This document shows, in pieces, positions 9,300-18,534 of a stretch of DNA of 58,467 bases (positions are counted from its first letter, which is position 1; every line of letters starts with the position of its first letter). The notes below the pieces were generated by a model. It was not told where the DNA came from. It saw only the letters and a program-made list of their open reading frames with translations, and did not search any database. Location: contig MWCA01000027.1 in the NCBI GenBank assembly GCA_002069785.1, positions 1 through 58,467 on the forward strand, written 5' to 3'. Both the position numbers and the translations under genes were made by a program. The stretch is from Lentisphaerae bacterium ADurb.Bin242 (GTDB lineage: Bacteria > Verrucomicrobiota > Lentisphaeria > Victivallales > UBA1829).

Positions 9300-10133
9300 T
9301 CAAATATTGGCGTCCGAAGGAGATTTCAGAAGCCCGAGTTTTGCGGCGATGGTCGCCAGCGGAGCCCAGATGACGTACCCGTTGATCAGGATCAGGGCGG
9401 TCCATGCGGTCTCATAACAGGCAGCGATCAGCACGACGCTTACGATCAACAGGCGTTTTTTATGACGGGGAATGGAAAAAATCCATTTGCCGAAATGCTG
9501 GTAGGGGATCTCGCTGACCATCAGCAGCCCGAGGACCGCCGCGTAGTAAGGGAGGAAGGCGACCATCCGGTGCATGGAATGTTTTTCGGATCCTTCGACC
9601 GCATAGAAGATGATCACGCTGCAGATGGCGGCCGCGGCGCCGGGGGAGGGAAGCCCCGAAAATTTTTCGCTGCTCTTTTTTTCGAGCATCGCGTGGACAT
9701 TGTATTTGGCGAGCCGGAGGGCGGCGCAGCCGAGGTAAACCGCGCAGAGGCACCAGACCACGACAAACTGCGTGGGACGGAGGGAATTGAGCGCGTGCGC
9801 CATGACCGCGACCACCGCGGCCGGGGCGACGCCGAAGGTGACCATGTCCGCCAGGGAGTCCATCTGGATGCCGTGGATGCTCGCGGCGTTGAGCAGACGC
9901 GCGGCATAGCCGTCGAAGGCGTCGAAGACCATGGCGCAGAGGATCATCCCGGCGCTGATGGCGAAAATGTTCTCGATTCCCGCCGCGCCGTCCCGGTACA
10001 TCATTTTTTCATAGACCTGGAGCGTATAGAGGATGGCGGCGAACCCGCAGAGGGAGTTTCCCAGGGTCAGGGCGTTGGGGACCCATTTCAACCAGCGGTT
10101 CCGAGCCAGAAGATCACGAAAATGTTGTTTCAT
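9300..10133 (-). CDS. pssA: CDP-diacylglycerol-serine O-phosphatidyltransferase
   Basis: A 277-residue integral membrane enzyme that makes phosphatidylserine from CDP-diacylglycerol and serine. The CDP-alcohol phosphatidyltransferase signature D-G-x2-A-R-x8-G-x3-D-x3-D is readable as DGYAARLLNAASIHG followed by IQMDSLAD. Eight or so hydrophobic segments follow the motif, as expected for the type II (Bacillus-like) PssA rather than the soluble E. coli enzyme. The next gene upstream on the same strand is psd, which decarboxylates the product, 27 bp away, so the pair forms the complete route to phosphatidylethanolamine. Confidence 0.93.
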   Translation of the reverse strand: MKQHFRDLLARNRWLKWVPNALTLGNSLCGFAAILYTLQVYEKMMYRDGAAGIENIFAISAGMILCAMVFDAFDGYAARLLNAASIHGIQMDSLADMVTFGVAPAAVVAVMAHALNSLRPTQFVVVWCLCAVYLGCAALRLAKYNVHAMLEKKSSEKFSGLPSPGAAAAICSVIIFYAVEGSEKHSMHRMVAFLPYYAAVLGLLMVSEIPYQHFGKWIFSIPRHKKRLLIVSVVLIAACYETAWTALILINGYVIWAPLATIAAKLGLLKSPSDANI

Positions 10134-10160
10134 ATTCTCCTCTTGCCGCCCTTTGGGCGG

Positions 10161-10874
10161 TCATTGTTTCTCTCGAAAACGGGCGATGACCGTGACGCCC
10201 CCGAAGACCCGGTCGCCCACATTGACCGCCGGTTCAAAATTGCTTTTGGCGGGAAGATAGAGTTCCGTCCGGGAACCGAACTTGATCATGCCGTAGCGTT
10301 CGCCTTTTTCCAGCTCCGAGCCGGGGAAGACCCCGCACACGATCCGCCGCGCGATGGCCCCGGAGATCTGCTTGACGGCCACCGGGAACTCCGTGTCCTT
10401 GATATGTCCTTTGGCGCCGAGGATCAGCGACTCGTTTTCCGTGATCGCCTTGAGGTCGCGCGCGTCGTGGAACTCGCCTTCCTTGTGGGTCGTGAACAGG
10501 ACTTTCAGCTTACAGGGGGCGCGGTTGACGTGGACGTCGAAGACCGAAAGGAAAATTCCGATCCGCAGCATGTCCCGCCCCTCAAAAAGTTTGGAGAGTT
10601 CTTCATGGCCGCAGTTGCCGTTCGGGATCAGTTCGCAGTCGCGTACCACCCCGTCGGCGGGAGCGGTCAGGACGAGTTCGTCCGAAGGGACTTTCCGCAC
10701 CGGGTCGCGGAAGAATGCGACAAAAGCCGTCCAGAGGAGAAGTACAAGGCCCGCGAGTCCGATTCCGGCCGGCGGATTGATGAATGCGGCGGCGAGGAGG
10801 CAGAGGAGGAAAAGAAAGAGCGCCGCCGCCGAAGCCCTCGTCCATTCGGTTTTTCCATATTTTGTCAGAGTCAT
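10161..10874 (-). CDS. psd: Phosphatidylserine decarboxylase proenzyme
   Basis: A 237-residue protein of the short PSD-A type. It contains two N-terminal hydrophobic segments, the DGVVRDCELI and NRAPCKLKVL blocks of the family, and the self-cleavage site near the C-terminus: MIKFGSRTELYLP, where cleavage between glycine and serine produces the pyruvoyl group on the small alpha chain. It converts phosphatidylserine to phosphatidylethanolamine at the inner membrane. The gene lies 19 bp after ruvC and 27 bp before pssA, within the repair/phospholipid operon. Archaetidylserine-like decarboxylase is an alternative name for the same short family. Confidence 0.93.
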   Translation of the reverse strand: MTLTKYGKTEWTRASAAALFLFLLCLLAAAFINPPAGIGLAGLVLLLWTAFVAFFRDPVRKVPSDELVLTAPADGVVRDCELIPNGNCGHEELSKLFEGRDMLRIGIFLSVFDVHVNRAPCKLKVLFTTHKEGEFHDARDLKAITENESLILGAKGHIKDTEFPVAVKQISGAIARRIVCGVFPGSELEKGERYGMIKFGSRTELYLPAKSNFEPAVNVGDRVFGGVTVIARFREKQ

Positions 10875-10893
10875 TTTTCAATCCTTTTTTGAT

Positions 10894-11400
10894 TCAGACG
10901 GCTTGTCCGGAAAGGGCCGCCAGTTCGGGTCTGGAGGCGATGTTCGCATGACAAACCGCCAGCGCCAGCGCGTCCGTGGCGTCGTTGGGAATCCGGGCGG
11001 CGTCCAGCGAGCAGATTGCCGCCAGGACCGACGCCACTTGCTCCTTCGCCGCGTTCCCGCTGCCGACCGCGGCCCGTTTCGCCGTTTTGGGAGAATACTC
11101 GAAAACGGCGACCCCGTTCAGGGTGGCCGAGTTCACCGCGACGCCGCGCGCCATACTCAGAAGCATGGTCGTCCGGATATTTTTGTTGGCGAAAGCGGTT
11201 TCGATCGCCGCGGCCTCCGGATGAAATATTCCGATCAGCTCGCCGATTCCCTTGTGGATCCTTCGCAGACATTCGCTGTGTTTCAGCGACGGGGCATTGT
11301 GGATCACGCCGCAGTCCAGCACCGTGAACCTTCCCGCTTCCAGGCGGATCACCCCGTAACCGGTTGTCCGCAGCGCCGTGTCTATTCCGAGGACGACCAT
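10894..11400 (-). CDS. ruvC: Holliday junction resolvase RuvC
   Basis: A 168-residue RNase H-fold resolvase that cleaves Holliday junctions with RuvAB. The acidic residues of the active site are visible in VLGIDTALRTTGYGVI (first aspartate), AAIETAFANKN (glutamate near 68) and the DATDALALAVCH block near the C-terminus (final aspartates). Length matches the family. No ruvA or ruvB is present in the window. It follows yebC by 27 bp, a common ordering (yebC-ruvC) in many bacteria. Confidence 0.95.
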   Translation of the reverse strand: MVVLGIDTALRTTGYGVIRLEAGRFTVLDCGVIHNAPSLKHSECLRRIHKGIGELIGIFHPEAAAIETAFANKNIRTTMLLSMARGVAVNSATLNGVAVFEYSPKTAKRAAVGSGNAAKEQVASVLAAICSLDAARIPNDATDALALAVCHANIASRPELAALSGQAV

Positions 11401-11427
11401 CGGGAAAAATCCTCAGCCTTCCTGGGG

Positions 11428-12183
11428 TTATTCCTCGATGGATTCCATGACCTCACCGGGGATGTTGGCATTGTGATGAACCGCCTGAACGTCTTCGAGC
11501 TCTTCCAGGCGGTCCACCAGACGGAGAACCTGCGCCGCGACATTGGCGTCGGTGATTTCGACGGTGTTGTCCGGGCGGCGGATGATTCCGGCTTCGGCGG
11601 TGGCGATTCCGGCGTCTTCCAGCGCTTTCGCGATGTCCGCGAAGCTTTCCGGCGGACCCCAGATCTCGGCGACGCCTTCGCCGGCGCTGATATCATCCGC
11701 ACCGGCGTCGAGGACGATGTCCATGAGCTTTTCCTCATCGGCGTTTTTCTCGTCGGTGATGACGAAGTGGGCTTTCCGCTGGAACATCCAGCCCACGGCT
11801 CCGCTGGCGGCCAGGTTGCCGTTGTTGCGGTCGAAACAGACCCGGACATCGCCGATGGTGCGGTTCTTGTTGTCCGTCAGGCATTCGACGATGAGGGCGG
11901 TTCCCTGCGGGCCGTAGCCTTCGTAAACGATTTCCTCGTAGGTGATGTTGCCGAGTTCGCCGCTGCCTTTCTTGATGGCGCGGTCGATGTTGTCGCGCGG
12001 CATGTTGGCGGAACGGGCCTCGATGAGCGCCATTCTCAGGCGCGGATTCGAGTTCGGATCTTTCCCGCTCTGCTTGACGCAGACCATGATCTCTTTCGCG
12101 AGTTTGGAAAAGATCTTCCCTTTCTTCTTGTCCGAGGCTTCTTTCTTGTGTTTAATGTTTGCCCATTTGCTATGACCCGACAT
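11428..12183 (-). CDS. yebC: YebC/PmpR (TACO1) family protein
   Basis: A 251-residue member of the YebC family, opening with the conserved MSGHSKWANIKHKKEASD and continuing with RDNIDRAIKKGSGE and YEGYGPQGTALIVECLTDN. Members act as DNA-binding regulators or as translation factors that ease ribosome stalling; which applies here is not evident. It is the first gene of a minus-strand run through ruvC, psd, pssA, nth, the acyltransferase, cinA and rarA, and a strong promoter lies 56 bp upstream. Confidence 0.93.
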   Translation of the reverse strand: MSGHSKWANIKHKKEASDKKKGKIFSKLAKEIMVCVKQSGKDPNSNPRLRMALIEARSANMPRDNIDRAIKKGSGELGNITYEEIVYEGYGPQGTALIVECLTDNKNRTIGDVRVCFDRNNGNLAASGAVGWMFQRKAHFVITDEKNADEEKLMDIVLDAGADDISAGEGVAEIWGPPESFADIAKALEDAGIATAEAGIIRRPDNTVEITDANVAAQVLRLVDRLEELEDVQAVHHNANIPGEVMESIEE

Positions 12184-12238
12184 AAAACAAGCCTTTCTTT
12201 TGCATTGAACGATTTATGAAAAACAGTATGATGGGGGT

Positions 12239-12281
12239 AAAATAGCACGGTTTCACTGTTTTGTCAATGTTTTGTCAATGC
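12239..12281 (-). promoter_or_regulatory. Sigma-70-type promoter of the yebC-rarA operon, with duplicated -35
   Basis: On the minus strand a TTGACA (12267-12262) is separated by 17 bp from TATTTT (12244-12239). A second TTGACA lies 11 bp further upstream (12278-12273) because the 11-bp block TTTTGTCAATG (plus strand) is present twice in tandem. The distance to the yebC ATG at 12183 is about 50 bases. The duplication may be incidental or may offer an alternative -35 or a repressor half-site. Confidence 0.65.
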
Positions 12282-12325
12282 AAAAACGCACAATGGGCAC
12301 AATATCGCGGGGCCCGGCGCGGCTC

Positions 12326-15226
12326 TTATTTGTGTTTTTCCGCCGTCGGCATATTGTCGTCGTCGGAAACGGGAAGGACCCGGATATCGTCGAAGTCCAG
12401 GGTTCCCGTCACGCGGAGCCAGAAGGCGTTCGGTTTTTCCGGAATCCGGATCGTTCCCGTGACGTCCGTCCACTTGTCCGGGGAGTCGACCTTGGTCATG
12501 AACCCTTCGTTCTGTTTCCCGAAGACCCGGGTGAACAGTTCGCCTTTCCCTCTCACCTTCATCTGCACGGAAATCTGGCGGACGTCCGGCGGGAATGTGC
12601 GGTACTGTCCGAAGAAAGCGTTCGTCCCTTCGATCCGGAGGTAATTTTTCCCGGAGGGGGCATTGTCGTTCCGGACCTCGACCTTTCCGGTATTGTTTTC
12701 ATTGAAGGCCCAGTGAAGGGGAACGGTGCCGGAGACATAGTCCCATTGTTTCTTCAGGTGCTTTTTGATGACCGGTTTCGCGACGTCCTCGAAATCCCCG
12801 TTCTTGAGAAGGGCGCCCGCTTCGCCGAAGGCCACGGTCCGGTGCATGGAGGAACCGTGGAAAATTCCGTTGCTCCAGGAACTCGTCTCCATTTTTCCGT
12901 CGTCCGTCACCGCGCTGCGTGCGATGTTGATCTTCCAGGTCTCCCCGTCCGAAATCTTTCTGGACAATTTTGCCACGGGGGCTTTGATTTCCGCCGTCCA
13001 GCGGTCGGGGGCATCCGTGATCTTGTATTCAAAATCGATCTTGACGTTTTCATCCCGGGTGGAGGGGGAATCGGTCATGGCCTGAAAGATTTTTCCATTA
13101 TGGGAAAGGCCGAAGTGGTAGTATTTCCCGTTCATGGACGGCGCGGTCAGGAAGATTTCCAGATGGCTTCCCTTCATGGCGGCGGGAATGCCGTCCCCCG
13201 AGGCGCTGTCGTCGGTCTTTCCCGACTTCGCCTTCATGGCCTCGATCCCGAAGTAAAGGGCGTTATCGTCATAGGCGATCCGAGCGAAGGTTTTGGGCGA
13301 GGCCGGGACCGGGGCGTTCACGCCGGTCTTGAAATCGGAAACGACGTCGGAGGTGCGCCAGATGTCTTCATCCAGGCGGCTGTCGATCCGGACGGTTCCG
13401 CGGAGGCGCTTCGCGTTGTATTCCTTCTGGCGGCTTTGCATATAAAGTTTATGGGCGCCGTCCCAGCTCAGTTGGAGGAAAAGACGGTCGCGCCGGACGC
13501 GTTTGAGGTAAAGCGGGTCGTTGGCGACCGCCTTTTCCGCCTGGTCGAGATACCCGCGGAGCCGTTCGGCGAGGCCCGCGCTCTCATAGCATTTTCCGAG
13601 GACCGCGTCCGGAGTGCCGTATCCCATGTGGACTTTCGGCGCATACAGCGCCTTGGTCAGTTCCTCCCGGCAGGGCTTCATGAATTTCCAGGCCGGGCCG
13701 TAATATTTGGAGTTGATCTCCTCGGAAATCTTGTTGAAATCGGCGTCGATGTTCCAGGAGTAATAGGCCGTCAGCCAGTGCATCTGCCAGAGGCTCATCC
13801 ACATGTGGTTGTTGAACGGGCTGCTCCGTTTGCCGAAGTCGCTCAGGGCGGCGCGGGTGACCAGCCCGTATCCGTTCATATTGAGTTTCCGGTAATACTT
13901 CAGGTCGTCGATCCAGGCGCGTTCCAGCGGAAGATAACGGGTCGCGCCGGGAAGCTGCGTATGGTATTCGAAGGTGGTTGCCTTCATTCCGGCCCGGTGC
14001 CAGGAGTCGAACATCTCTTTGAATGTGGAGGCGTTGGGGGCACAGTTCGGATCGGTGAGGGAATGGATGTAGCACCGCTGATGGGGACAGATCACCACCG
14101 GGACTCTCGGGTCGGGTTTCACCTTTCCCGGAGGAAAGCGGTAGGTCTGGTAGACCAGGGTTTCCAGCTTGCGGTTCGGGTGTTTTTCATTGAGAATCCG
14201 GCCGGCCATGGAATTGACGAAATGCCACCAGCGGTTGGCGTGCCGGTTGCTCCGGGGGGCGTCCGGATCATCCAGCTTTTTGCAGTCCGGACATTCGCAC
14301 CAGACCGTATGATCGTCATTGCACAAGCCCCGGACATTCTCCAGGTCTCCGAACCGTTCGATCTGTGCAAGCGCGTTATCGCCCATGCGGCGGAGAACCT
14401 CCGGATTGCCGGTGCACGGCTGACAACATCCGTTTTCGTTTCCGGCGGGCAGGCGCTTTCCTCCGACCAGTCCGAAGTATTCGGGATGCTCCTTCATCAG
14501 CGCTTTCATTCTTGCCGGATAGTTCGGTCCGTACCCGACCAGGAGATTGCCCATGTCATGGCCGCCTTCTTTGAAAACCGGGTCCAGTGCCAGATACTTC
14601 TCGTTCTGCGTGAAGCCCGTGTGAAGCTGGATTCCGTTGCGGAGAAACCACTGATACACATGGTCGTTTTTCAGGGAGCCTCCGTTCAGGATGAACTTTC
14701 TGGACTGGAAGACCGGATTTTTCACCGTAACCTGAACCGGAACGGCGAAGTCTCCGGATTTCGGGACATATTCCCCTTCGTCGGTCGGGTCCGGGTGGAA
14801 CCAGATCACCCCGCCGTATTCCCGGAGCAGAAAATAAGTCCCGTAGAGCAGACCGCGCTTTTTGAAGCTGACGATCCGGACGCCGGACCGGTCCGCTTCC
14901 ACGGCAAAGCCGTCGAATTGAATTTGTTTCAGCGCTTTTTCAAGGGCGGGCGGGAATGGGTTCCCCTTTTCTCCGGCAAGGCTGAAACGGACGGAAAGTT
15001 TTCCGGGCTGCGCCGTCTCCGCCGTGGAGAGACGGGCTCCCGTGATCTTTTCCACATAGTCCGCCAGTTCTCTGGCGGCCAGCTTCACGGTGGAATCGGC
15101 GTCTTTCGGGACCAGAATTACGGCCTGCGGCTTGCCGTCTTTCACCAATGCGACGGTTTCCCCGGCGAAGGCTCCGCAGAAGGCGGCCGAAAGGACCAGG
15201 AGGAACGAAAGAATTTTCGGTTTCAT
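12326..15226 (-). CDS. Secreted DUF4838 protein with C-terminal CBM9-like module (predicted polysaccharide-active)
   Basis: A 966-residue exported protein, starting at 15226 with a clear signal peptide (MKPKILSFLLVLSAAFCGAFA) after AAAAGGAAT; the longer open frame upstream is discarded. Residues about 25-130 resemble the alpha-glucuronidase/hexosaminidase accessory N-domain (KLAARELADYVEKITGARL), a large central region corresponds to DUF4838 with the CECPDCKKL block, and residues about 690-870 resemble a family 9 carbohydrate-binding module (DSRLDEDIWRTSDVV, IAYDDNALYFGIEA). A last beta-rich part starts at LLKNGDFEDV and looks like a CBM4/9-type sandwich. It is the last gene of the GntR-pseudopilin-esterase cassette, 25 bp after the esterase. 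The substrate is unknown; a role on uronic-acid-containing or acetylated xylan-like glycans is an inference from neighbours. Confidence 0.8.
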   Translation of the reverse strand: MKPKILSFLLVLSAAFCGAFAGETVALVKDGKPQAVILVPKDADSTVKLAARELADYVEKITGARLSTAETAQPGKLSVRFSLAGEKGNPFPPALEKALKQIQFDGFAVEADRSGVRIVSFKKRGLLYGTYFLLREYGGVIWFHPDPTDEGEYVPKSGDFAVPVQVTVKNPVFQSRKFILNGGSLKNDHVYQWFLRNGIQLHTGFTQNEKYLALDPVFKEGGHDMGNLLVGYGPNYPARMKALMKEHPEYFGLVGGKRLPAGNENGCCQPCTGNPEVLRRMGDNALAQIERFGDLENVRGLCNDDHTVWCECPDCKKLDDPDAPRSNRHANRWWHFVNSMAGRILNEKHPNRKLETLVYQTYRFPPGKVKPDPRVPVVICPHQRCYIHSLTDPNCAPNASTFKEMFDSWHRAGMKATTFEYHTQLPGATRYLPLERAWIDDLKYYRKLNMNGYGLVTRAALSDFGKRSSPFNNHMWMSLWQMHWLTAYYSWNIDADFNKISEEINSKYYGPAWKFMKPCREELTKALYAPKVHMGYGTPDAVLGKCYESAGLAERLRGYLDQAEKAVANDPLYLKRVRRDRLFLQLSWDGAHKLYMQSRQKEYNAKRLRGTVRIDSRLDEDIWRTSDVVSDFKTGVNAPVPASPKTFARIAYDDNALYFGIEAMKAKSGKTDDSASGDGIPAAMKGSHLEIFLTAPSMNGKYYHFGLSHNGKIFQAMTDSPSTRDENVKIDFEYKITDAPDRWTAEIKAPVAKLSRKISDGETWKINIARSAVTDDGKMETSSWSNGIFHGSSMHRTVAFGEAGALLKNGDFEDVAKPVIKKHLKKQWDYVSGTVPLHWAFNENNTGKVEVRNDNAPSGKNYLRIEGTNAFFGQYRTFPPDVRQISVQMKVRGKGELFTRVFGKQNEGFMTKVDSPDKWTDVTGTIRIPEKPNAFWLRVTGTLDFDDIRVLPVSDDDNMPTAEKHK

Positions 15227-15251
15227 GGGAAGATTCCTTTTTTTGTGGATA

Positions 15252-16595
15252 TTACAGGTTGTTGGAATTGGCTTGTCGGAAGGCTTCGCGGGCGACATCG
15301 CCCGCACGCGGGCCGCCGTATCCGAAAACGCCGGGTTTGGCGTCCTTGCTCCGGTCGAGATTGCCGCCGTGATCGCCGCGGGGCACTTCATTCATGACTT
15401 TTTTTGCGGCGGGAAGAACGTTATAAGCGGCGTACACGGAGGACGGACAGCAGGCCGTGTCGATGAATCCGACGCTGAAAATGGTTTCGCAGCGGACGCG
15501 CCGGGCGAAGTTCGCAATGTCGTAATAGGGCAGGACCTTCCGGGCCGCTTCCTGTCTGGTTTTGTCCGTGGCGTAACGGCTCATTTTCAGCAGCTGCGGC
15601 CACCCGGCCGGATCGCCCCGATGATTGCACATGGCCGGGGCTCCGGCGACGCACAACACCACCTTGGGATCGAATGCGGCGGCAACGATCGCCTGCGCTC
15701 CGCCCAGGCTTCCGCCCCGGACGATGATCGTTTTTCCGTCCCATTCCGGACGTGTCTTCAGGTATTCCTTGCAGCGGATGACCCGGAGGAAGATGTCTTT
15801 CATGCCGTATTTTTCGGGATCGTCGGCGTCGCGGTACTGGTATTGATGGATGGCCGGGAGTTTTCTGTATTTTGCGATTTCGTCCTTTTTCACGATATTG
15901 GACGTGTCATGCAAGTTCATGTGAAAGACGATCGCGTTGTAATTGACCGCCTGGCTCATGGAATCCGGGCTTCCGCTGCCGATTCCGCTGGCTCCGTTGA
16001 ACATCATGATGAGGGGGCACTTTTTCCCCTTTGCCGCTTCCGGTACCGCCAGCGTTCCCGTGGCGTTCAAAACACCGTCTTCCAGCCTTATATCATACAT
16101 TTTGCATAGGCCTTTCCATTTCGGGCCGGCGTCGATTTCCCGGACGGATACTTTCATGTCCCGCGTGCGGCTCACCAGGGTGTCGATCTGTTTTTTCCAG
16201 AAGGCGTCGAAGTCGGCGGGTTCGGGCGTGGAAGGCATGATTTTTTCCGGCTCGACTCCCGCCCCGGCGTCCATGCGGATTTTGGGATTTTCCGTCAGGG
16301 ATGTTTTCAACAGCACGAATCCCGGACGGTCAAGGGAGGCTTTGACCTCAAACGGCTGGCCGGAGGAGAGGAACTTCGCCTGCCGCTTCAGGCCGCCGTC
16401 CCCGCTGATTTCATAGGCTATTTCCTTGCCGGGGACTGCTTTGCCGTCCTTGTCTTTGAGTTCAATCCGGAAAACGATTTCCTCTTTGATTTTATAACGG
16501 GCGTCTTGTTTTTCCGTAACGGCGGAAAGCTCCGGGTCTTGTGCGGACAAAGCAAGGCACAGGCCTGCTCCGAATGTCAGAAGGATTTTCTTCAT
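15252..16595 (-). CDS. Secreted acetylxylan esterase (AXE1-like alpha/beta hydrolase)
   Basis: A 447-residue protein beginning at 16595 with the signal peptide MKKILLTFGAGLCLALSAQ. An N-terminal beta-rich domain of about 120 residues precedes an alpha/beta hydrolase of the AXE1/cephalosporin-C deacetylase family (carbohydrate esterase 7-like). The nucleophile elbow is RGGSLGGAQAI, with the acid in FSVGFIDTACCPSSVY and the histidine in PRGDHGG. It would remove acetyl groups from polysaccharide side chains so that glycosidases can act. It lies between the pseudopilin and the DUF4838 gene with short gaps, so co-transcription is likely. Confidence 0.85.
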   Translation of the reverse strand: MKKILLTFGAGLCLALSAQDPELSAVTEKQDARYKIKEEIVFRIELKDKDGKAVPGKEIAYEISGDGGLKRQAKFLSSGQPFEVKASLDRPGFVLLKTSLTENPKIRMDAGAGVEPEKIMPSTPEPADFDAFWKKQIDTLVSRTRDMKVSVREIDAGPKWKGLCKMYDIRLEDGVLNATGTLAVPEAAKGKKCPLIMMFNGASGIGSGSPDSMSQAVNYNAIVFHMNLHDTSNIVKKDEIAKYRKLPAIHQYQYRDADDPEKYGMKDIFLRVIRCKEYLKTRPEWDGKTIIVRGGSLGGAQAIVAAAFDPKVVLCVAGAPAMCNHRGDPAGWPQLLKMSRYATDKTRQEAARKVLPYYDIANFARRVRCETIFSVGFIDTACCPSSVYAAYNVLPAAKKVMNEVPRGDHGGNLDRSKDAKPGVFGYGGPRAGDVAREAFRQANSNNL

Positions 16596-16628
16596 ATGGC
16601 TCCTTTCCGGCTGTATGGCTTGGGGCAT

Positions 16629-17360
16629 CTATTTTGCTTTTCCGTTGAAAGGGTAGCGGTCGCCGATGTTGTCTTTGAAGAAAGAGTCGCTCAGTTTCCG
16701 GTAGCTGGTCGGCGCGACCTTGCTCATGAGAACCAGTTCCCCGTGTCCGTCCGCGAAATAGGCCACGGCGCCGTTCTGGTGACGGTAGTGGATGCCGTTA
16801 TAGTAGGAATAGGCGTCCGCCAGCCAGGACAGGAAAGAGGGGGTGCTGATCAGGTCGTAGCGGATGAAGCCGTTCGTATCGTCATGAACCGTTCTGCAAT
16901 TCTGTGCGACATGCGTCATGCTGGCCGTTATTCCGTAGTCGATGAAGCCCGCGGCCATGCTCTCATCGACCAGCGGTTTTCTCGCCCGGCACAGACCCAG
17001 TCCTTTCTGCCGGTTCGGATACCCGATGGGAAGATATCCCAGCCCGTTCGGAGGATCCTTGTGCGTGGTTCCCAGCTTCGGATCGGCCAGCATTTTCGGC
17101 CATTGCGTGGCGGACGGTGTGCCCAAATAGGGCAACGGGCCGGGCGCCCATCCGCGGTGATCGTAGGAATACATGATCCAGGCAGGGCCGAGCTGGCGGA
17201 GATTGTTCCGGCAGTTGGCGGTGTAGGCCGCTTCCCGCGCCTTGTTCAGCGCGGGCAGAAGCATTCCCGCCAGAATCGCGATGATCGCAATCACGATAAG
17301 CAATTCTATAAGAGTAAAGCATGCTCCATCCGGGCGGTTTTCGTAAGACATTTTTTTCAT
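16629..17360 (-). CDS. Pseudopilin with H-X9-DG domain, cassette 1
   Basis: A 243-residue protein with a class III (type IV pilin-like) leader: [14 protein letters not shown] then [20 protein letters not shown], followed by the amphipathic helix [25 protein letters not shown] and a globular domain. Near the C-terminus [12 protein letters not shown] fits the H-X9-DG signature. Such proteins are processed by a prepilin peptidase and assembled by type II secretion or related systems, or stay as membrane-anchored proteins. The residue before FTLIELL is cysteine, not the glycine normally required. The start at 17360 overlaps the GntR stop by four bases (ATGA), so it is translated together with the regulator. 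Confidence 0.85.
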   Translation of the reverse strand: MKKMSYENRPDGACFTLIELLIVIAIIAILAGMLLPALNKAREAAYTANCRNNLRQLGPAWIMYSYDHRGWAPGPLPYLGTPSATQWPKMLADPKLGTTHKDPPNGLGYLPIGYPNRQKGLGLCRARKPLVDESMAAGFIDYGITASMTHVAQNCRTVHDDTNGFIRYDLISTPSFLSWLADAYSYYNGIHYRHQNGAVAYFADGHGELVLMSKVAPTSYRKLSDSFFKDNIGDRYPFNGKAK

Positions 17361-18430
17361 TTTGCACTTCCTCCGCTTTGTTTTATGATGAATTGAGGTT
17401 CGCATACGCACTCGCCCCGCCACGGGATCGGCACCCGGCCGTAGTAGACGTTCAGAAACGCGTCCAGCGCCTGTTCTGCGAGCGCGTCTTTCTTGTAGAG
17501 AAAACATCCGACGATATCCGGATACGGCACCGATTCGACGGGCATGTCCAGAAACAGGAACGGGCGGTCCTCCTTCCGGATTCCACGCTCGAAAATGTAT
17601 CGCGCCGCCGCGTGGAAAGCATCGGCCGACAGATACAGCAGATCCGTCGGGCCGAGCCGTTTCCCATCCAGGAACGCCGTCAGTTTCTCATAGTCGGAAA
17701 TTTCGGCGTATTCGGTGAAGAAGGCTTTTTTCCCGGTCAGTTTTTTTTCATCGATGACGCGGGTCATGGCTTCGATAGCCTGCCGGGTTCCCAGAATGGT
17801 TTTCCGGCCTGTGACCGCAACGATGCGGCGGAAAGGATGCTGTTCATAAAGTGTATTCAGGGTATTGTAAAGAATGGAATACACGTCTTTTTCCAGACGG
17901 CATGCCTCTTCCTTGAGTTCAAAATTTCCCAGAAGAAGAAAAGGAACGGAACGGCTTTTCAGAAAGAGCACTAGGGCGTCGTCGACTTTGCCTGTAAGAA
18001 TGAGGCCGTCGATGGAAAGTTCGTCCATCCAGGCGGCAAGCTTTTCATGGGTATTCGCCATACAGAAATGAATCCGGCAGTTTTTGTCCTCGGTCTGTGC
18101 CAGCAGTGTATGGTGGACGCGGACGGTGAACGAACCCAGTACATCCTGTCTCCAGTTGACCAGCCCGACGGAAAGTTTCTGCCGGATGTTCAGCTCCCGG
18201 GGAAGGTTGCGGCGGACAAATGTTCCGGCTCCGGGGATGGATTCGAGCACGCACTCTTCCTCCAGAAGATCGAAGGCGGAACGGAGAATCTGGCGTCCGA
18301 CGTTGAATTTTTCCGCGAGCAGGCGGGTCCCGACCAGTTTTTCGCCGGGAACCAGGCGCCCCGTCGCGATCTCCCGCCGGATCCGGCTGGCGATTTCTTT
18401 TGAATTGACCTTTTCCGCGCGCAAATCCAT
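17357..18430 (-). CDS. GntR-family transcriptional regulator with LacI-like sensor domain
   Basis: A 357-residue regulator. Residues about 1-75 are a GntR-type winged helix ([58 protein letters not shown]). The remainder has the periplasmic-binding-protein-like fold used by LacI/AraR-type regulators, with blocks such as [14 protein letters not shown] and [11 protein letters not shown], so a sugar effector is expected. Two ATGs are possible; 18430 is better spaced from AAGGA than 18436. It is the first gene of the cassette and its own promoter contains a doubled CCCGGG element, so autoregulation plus control of the three downstream genes is the likely scheme. Confidence 0.85.
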   Translation of the reverse strand: MDLRAEKVNSKEIASRIRREIATGRLVPGEKLVGTRLLAEKFNVGRQILRSAFDLLEEECVLESIPGAGTFVRRNLPRELNIRQKLSVGLVNWRQDVLGSFTVRVHHTLLAQTEDKNCRIHFCMANTHEKLAAWMDELSIDGLILTGKVDDALVLFLKSRSVPFLLLGNFELKEEACRLEKDVYSILYNTLNTLYEQHPFRRIVAVTGRKTILGTRQAIEAMTRVIDEKKLTGKKAFFTEYAEISDYEKLTAFLDGKRLGPTDLLYLSADAFHAAARYIFERGIRKEDRPFLFLDMPVESVPYPDIVGCFLYKKDALAEQALDAFLNVYYGRVPIPWRGECVCEPQFIIKQSGGSAK

Positions 18431-18455
18431 AAACATTTCCTTCTTTCTTTATCTA

Positions 18456-18484
18456 ATTATAACCCGGGATAACCCGGGTGTCAA
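18456..18484 (-). promoter_or_regulatory. Consensus promoter with built-in doubled CCCGGG operator
   Basis: Read on the minus strand: TTGACA (18484-18479), a 17-bp spacer, then TATAAT (18461-18456), both hexamers perfect. The spacer consists almost wholly of two CCCGGG palindromes joined by TTAT. On the plus strand the block ATAACCCGGG occurs twice in tandem (18459-18468 and 18469-18478), exactly one helical turn apart. A protein bound here would cover the promoter, as expected for repression by the adjacent GntR regulator. The predicted transcript would start near 18449, about 19 bases before the ATG at 18430. Confidence 0.8.
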
Positions 18485-18534
18485 GGGGGAAAGGAAAAAT
18501 TTTCGTGATTTTAAAATACCAAAGGGGAATCGGG

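Noticed and set aside
12272..15397. A 1,041-codon plus-strand open frame
   Set aside because: Antisense to the DUF4838 protein; no signal peptide or motif, and the opposite-strand protein is coherent.
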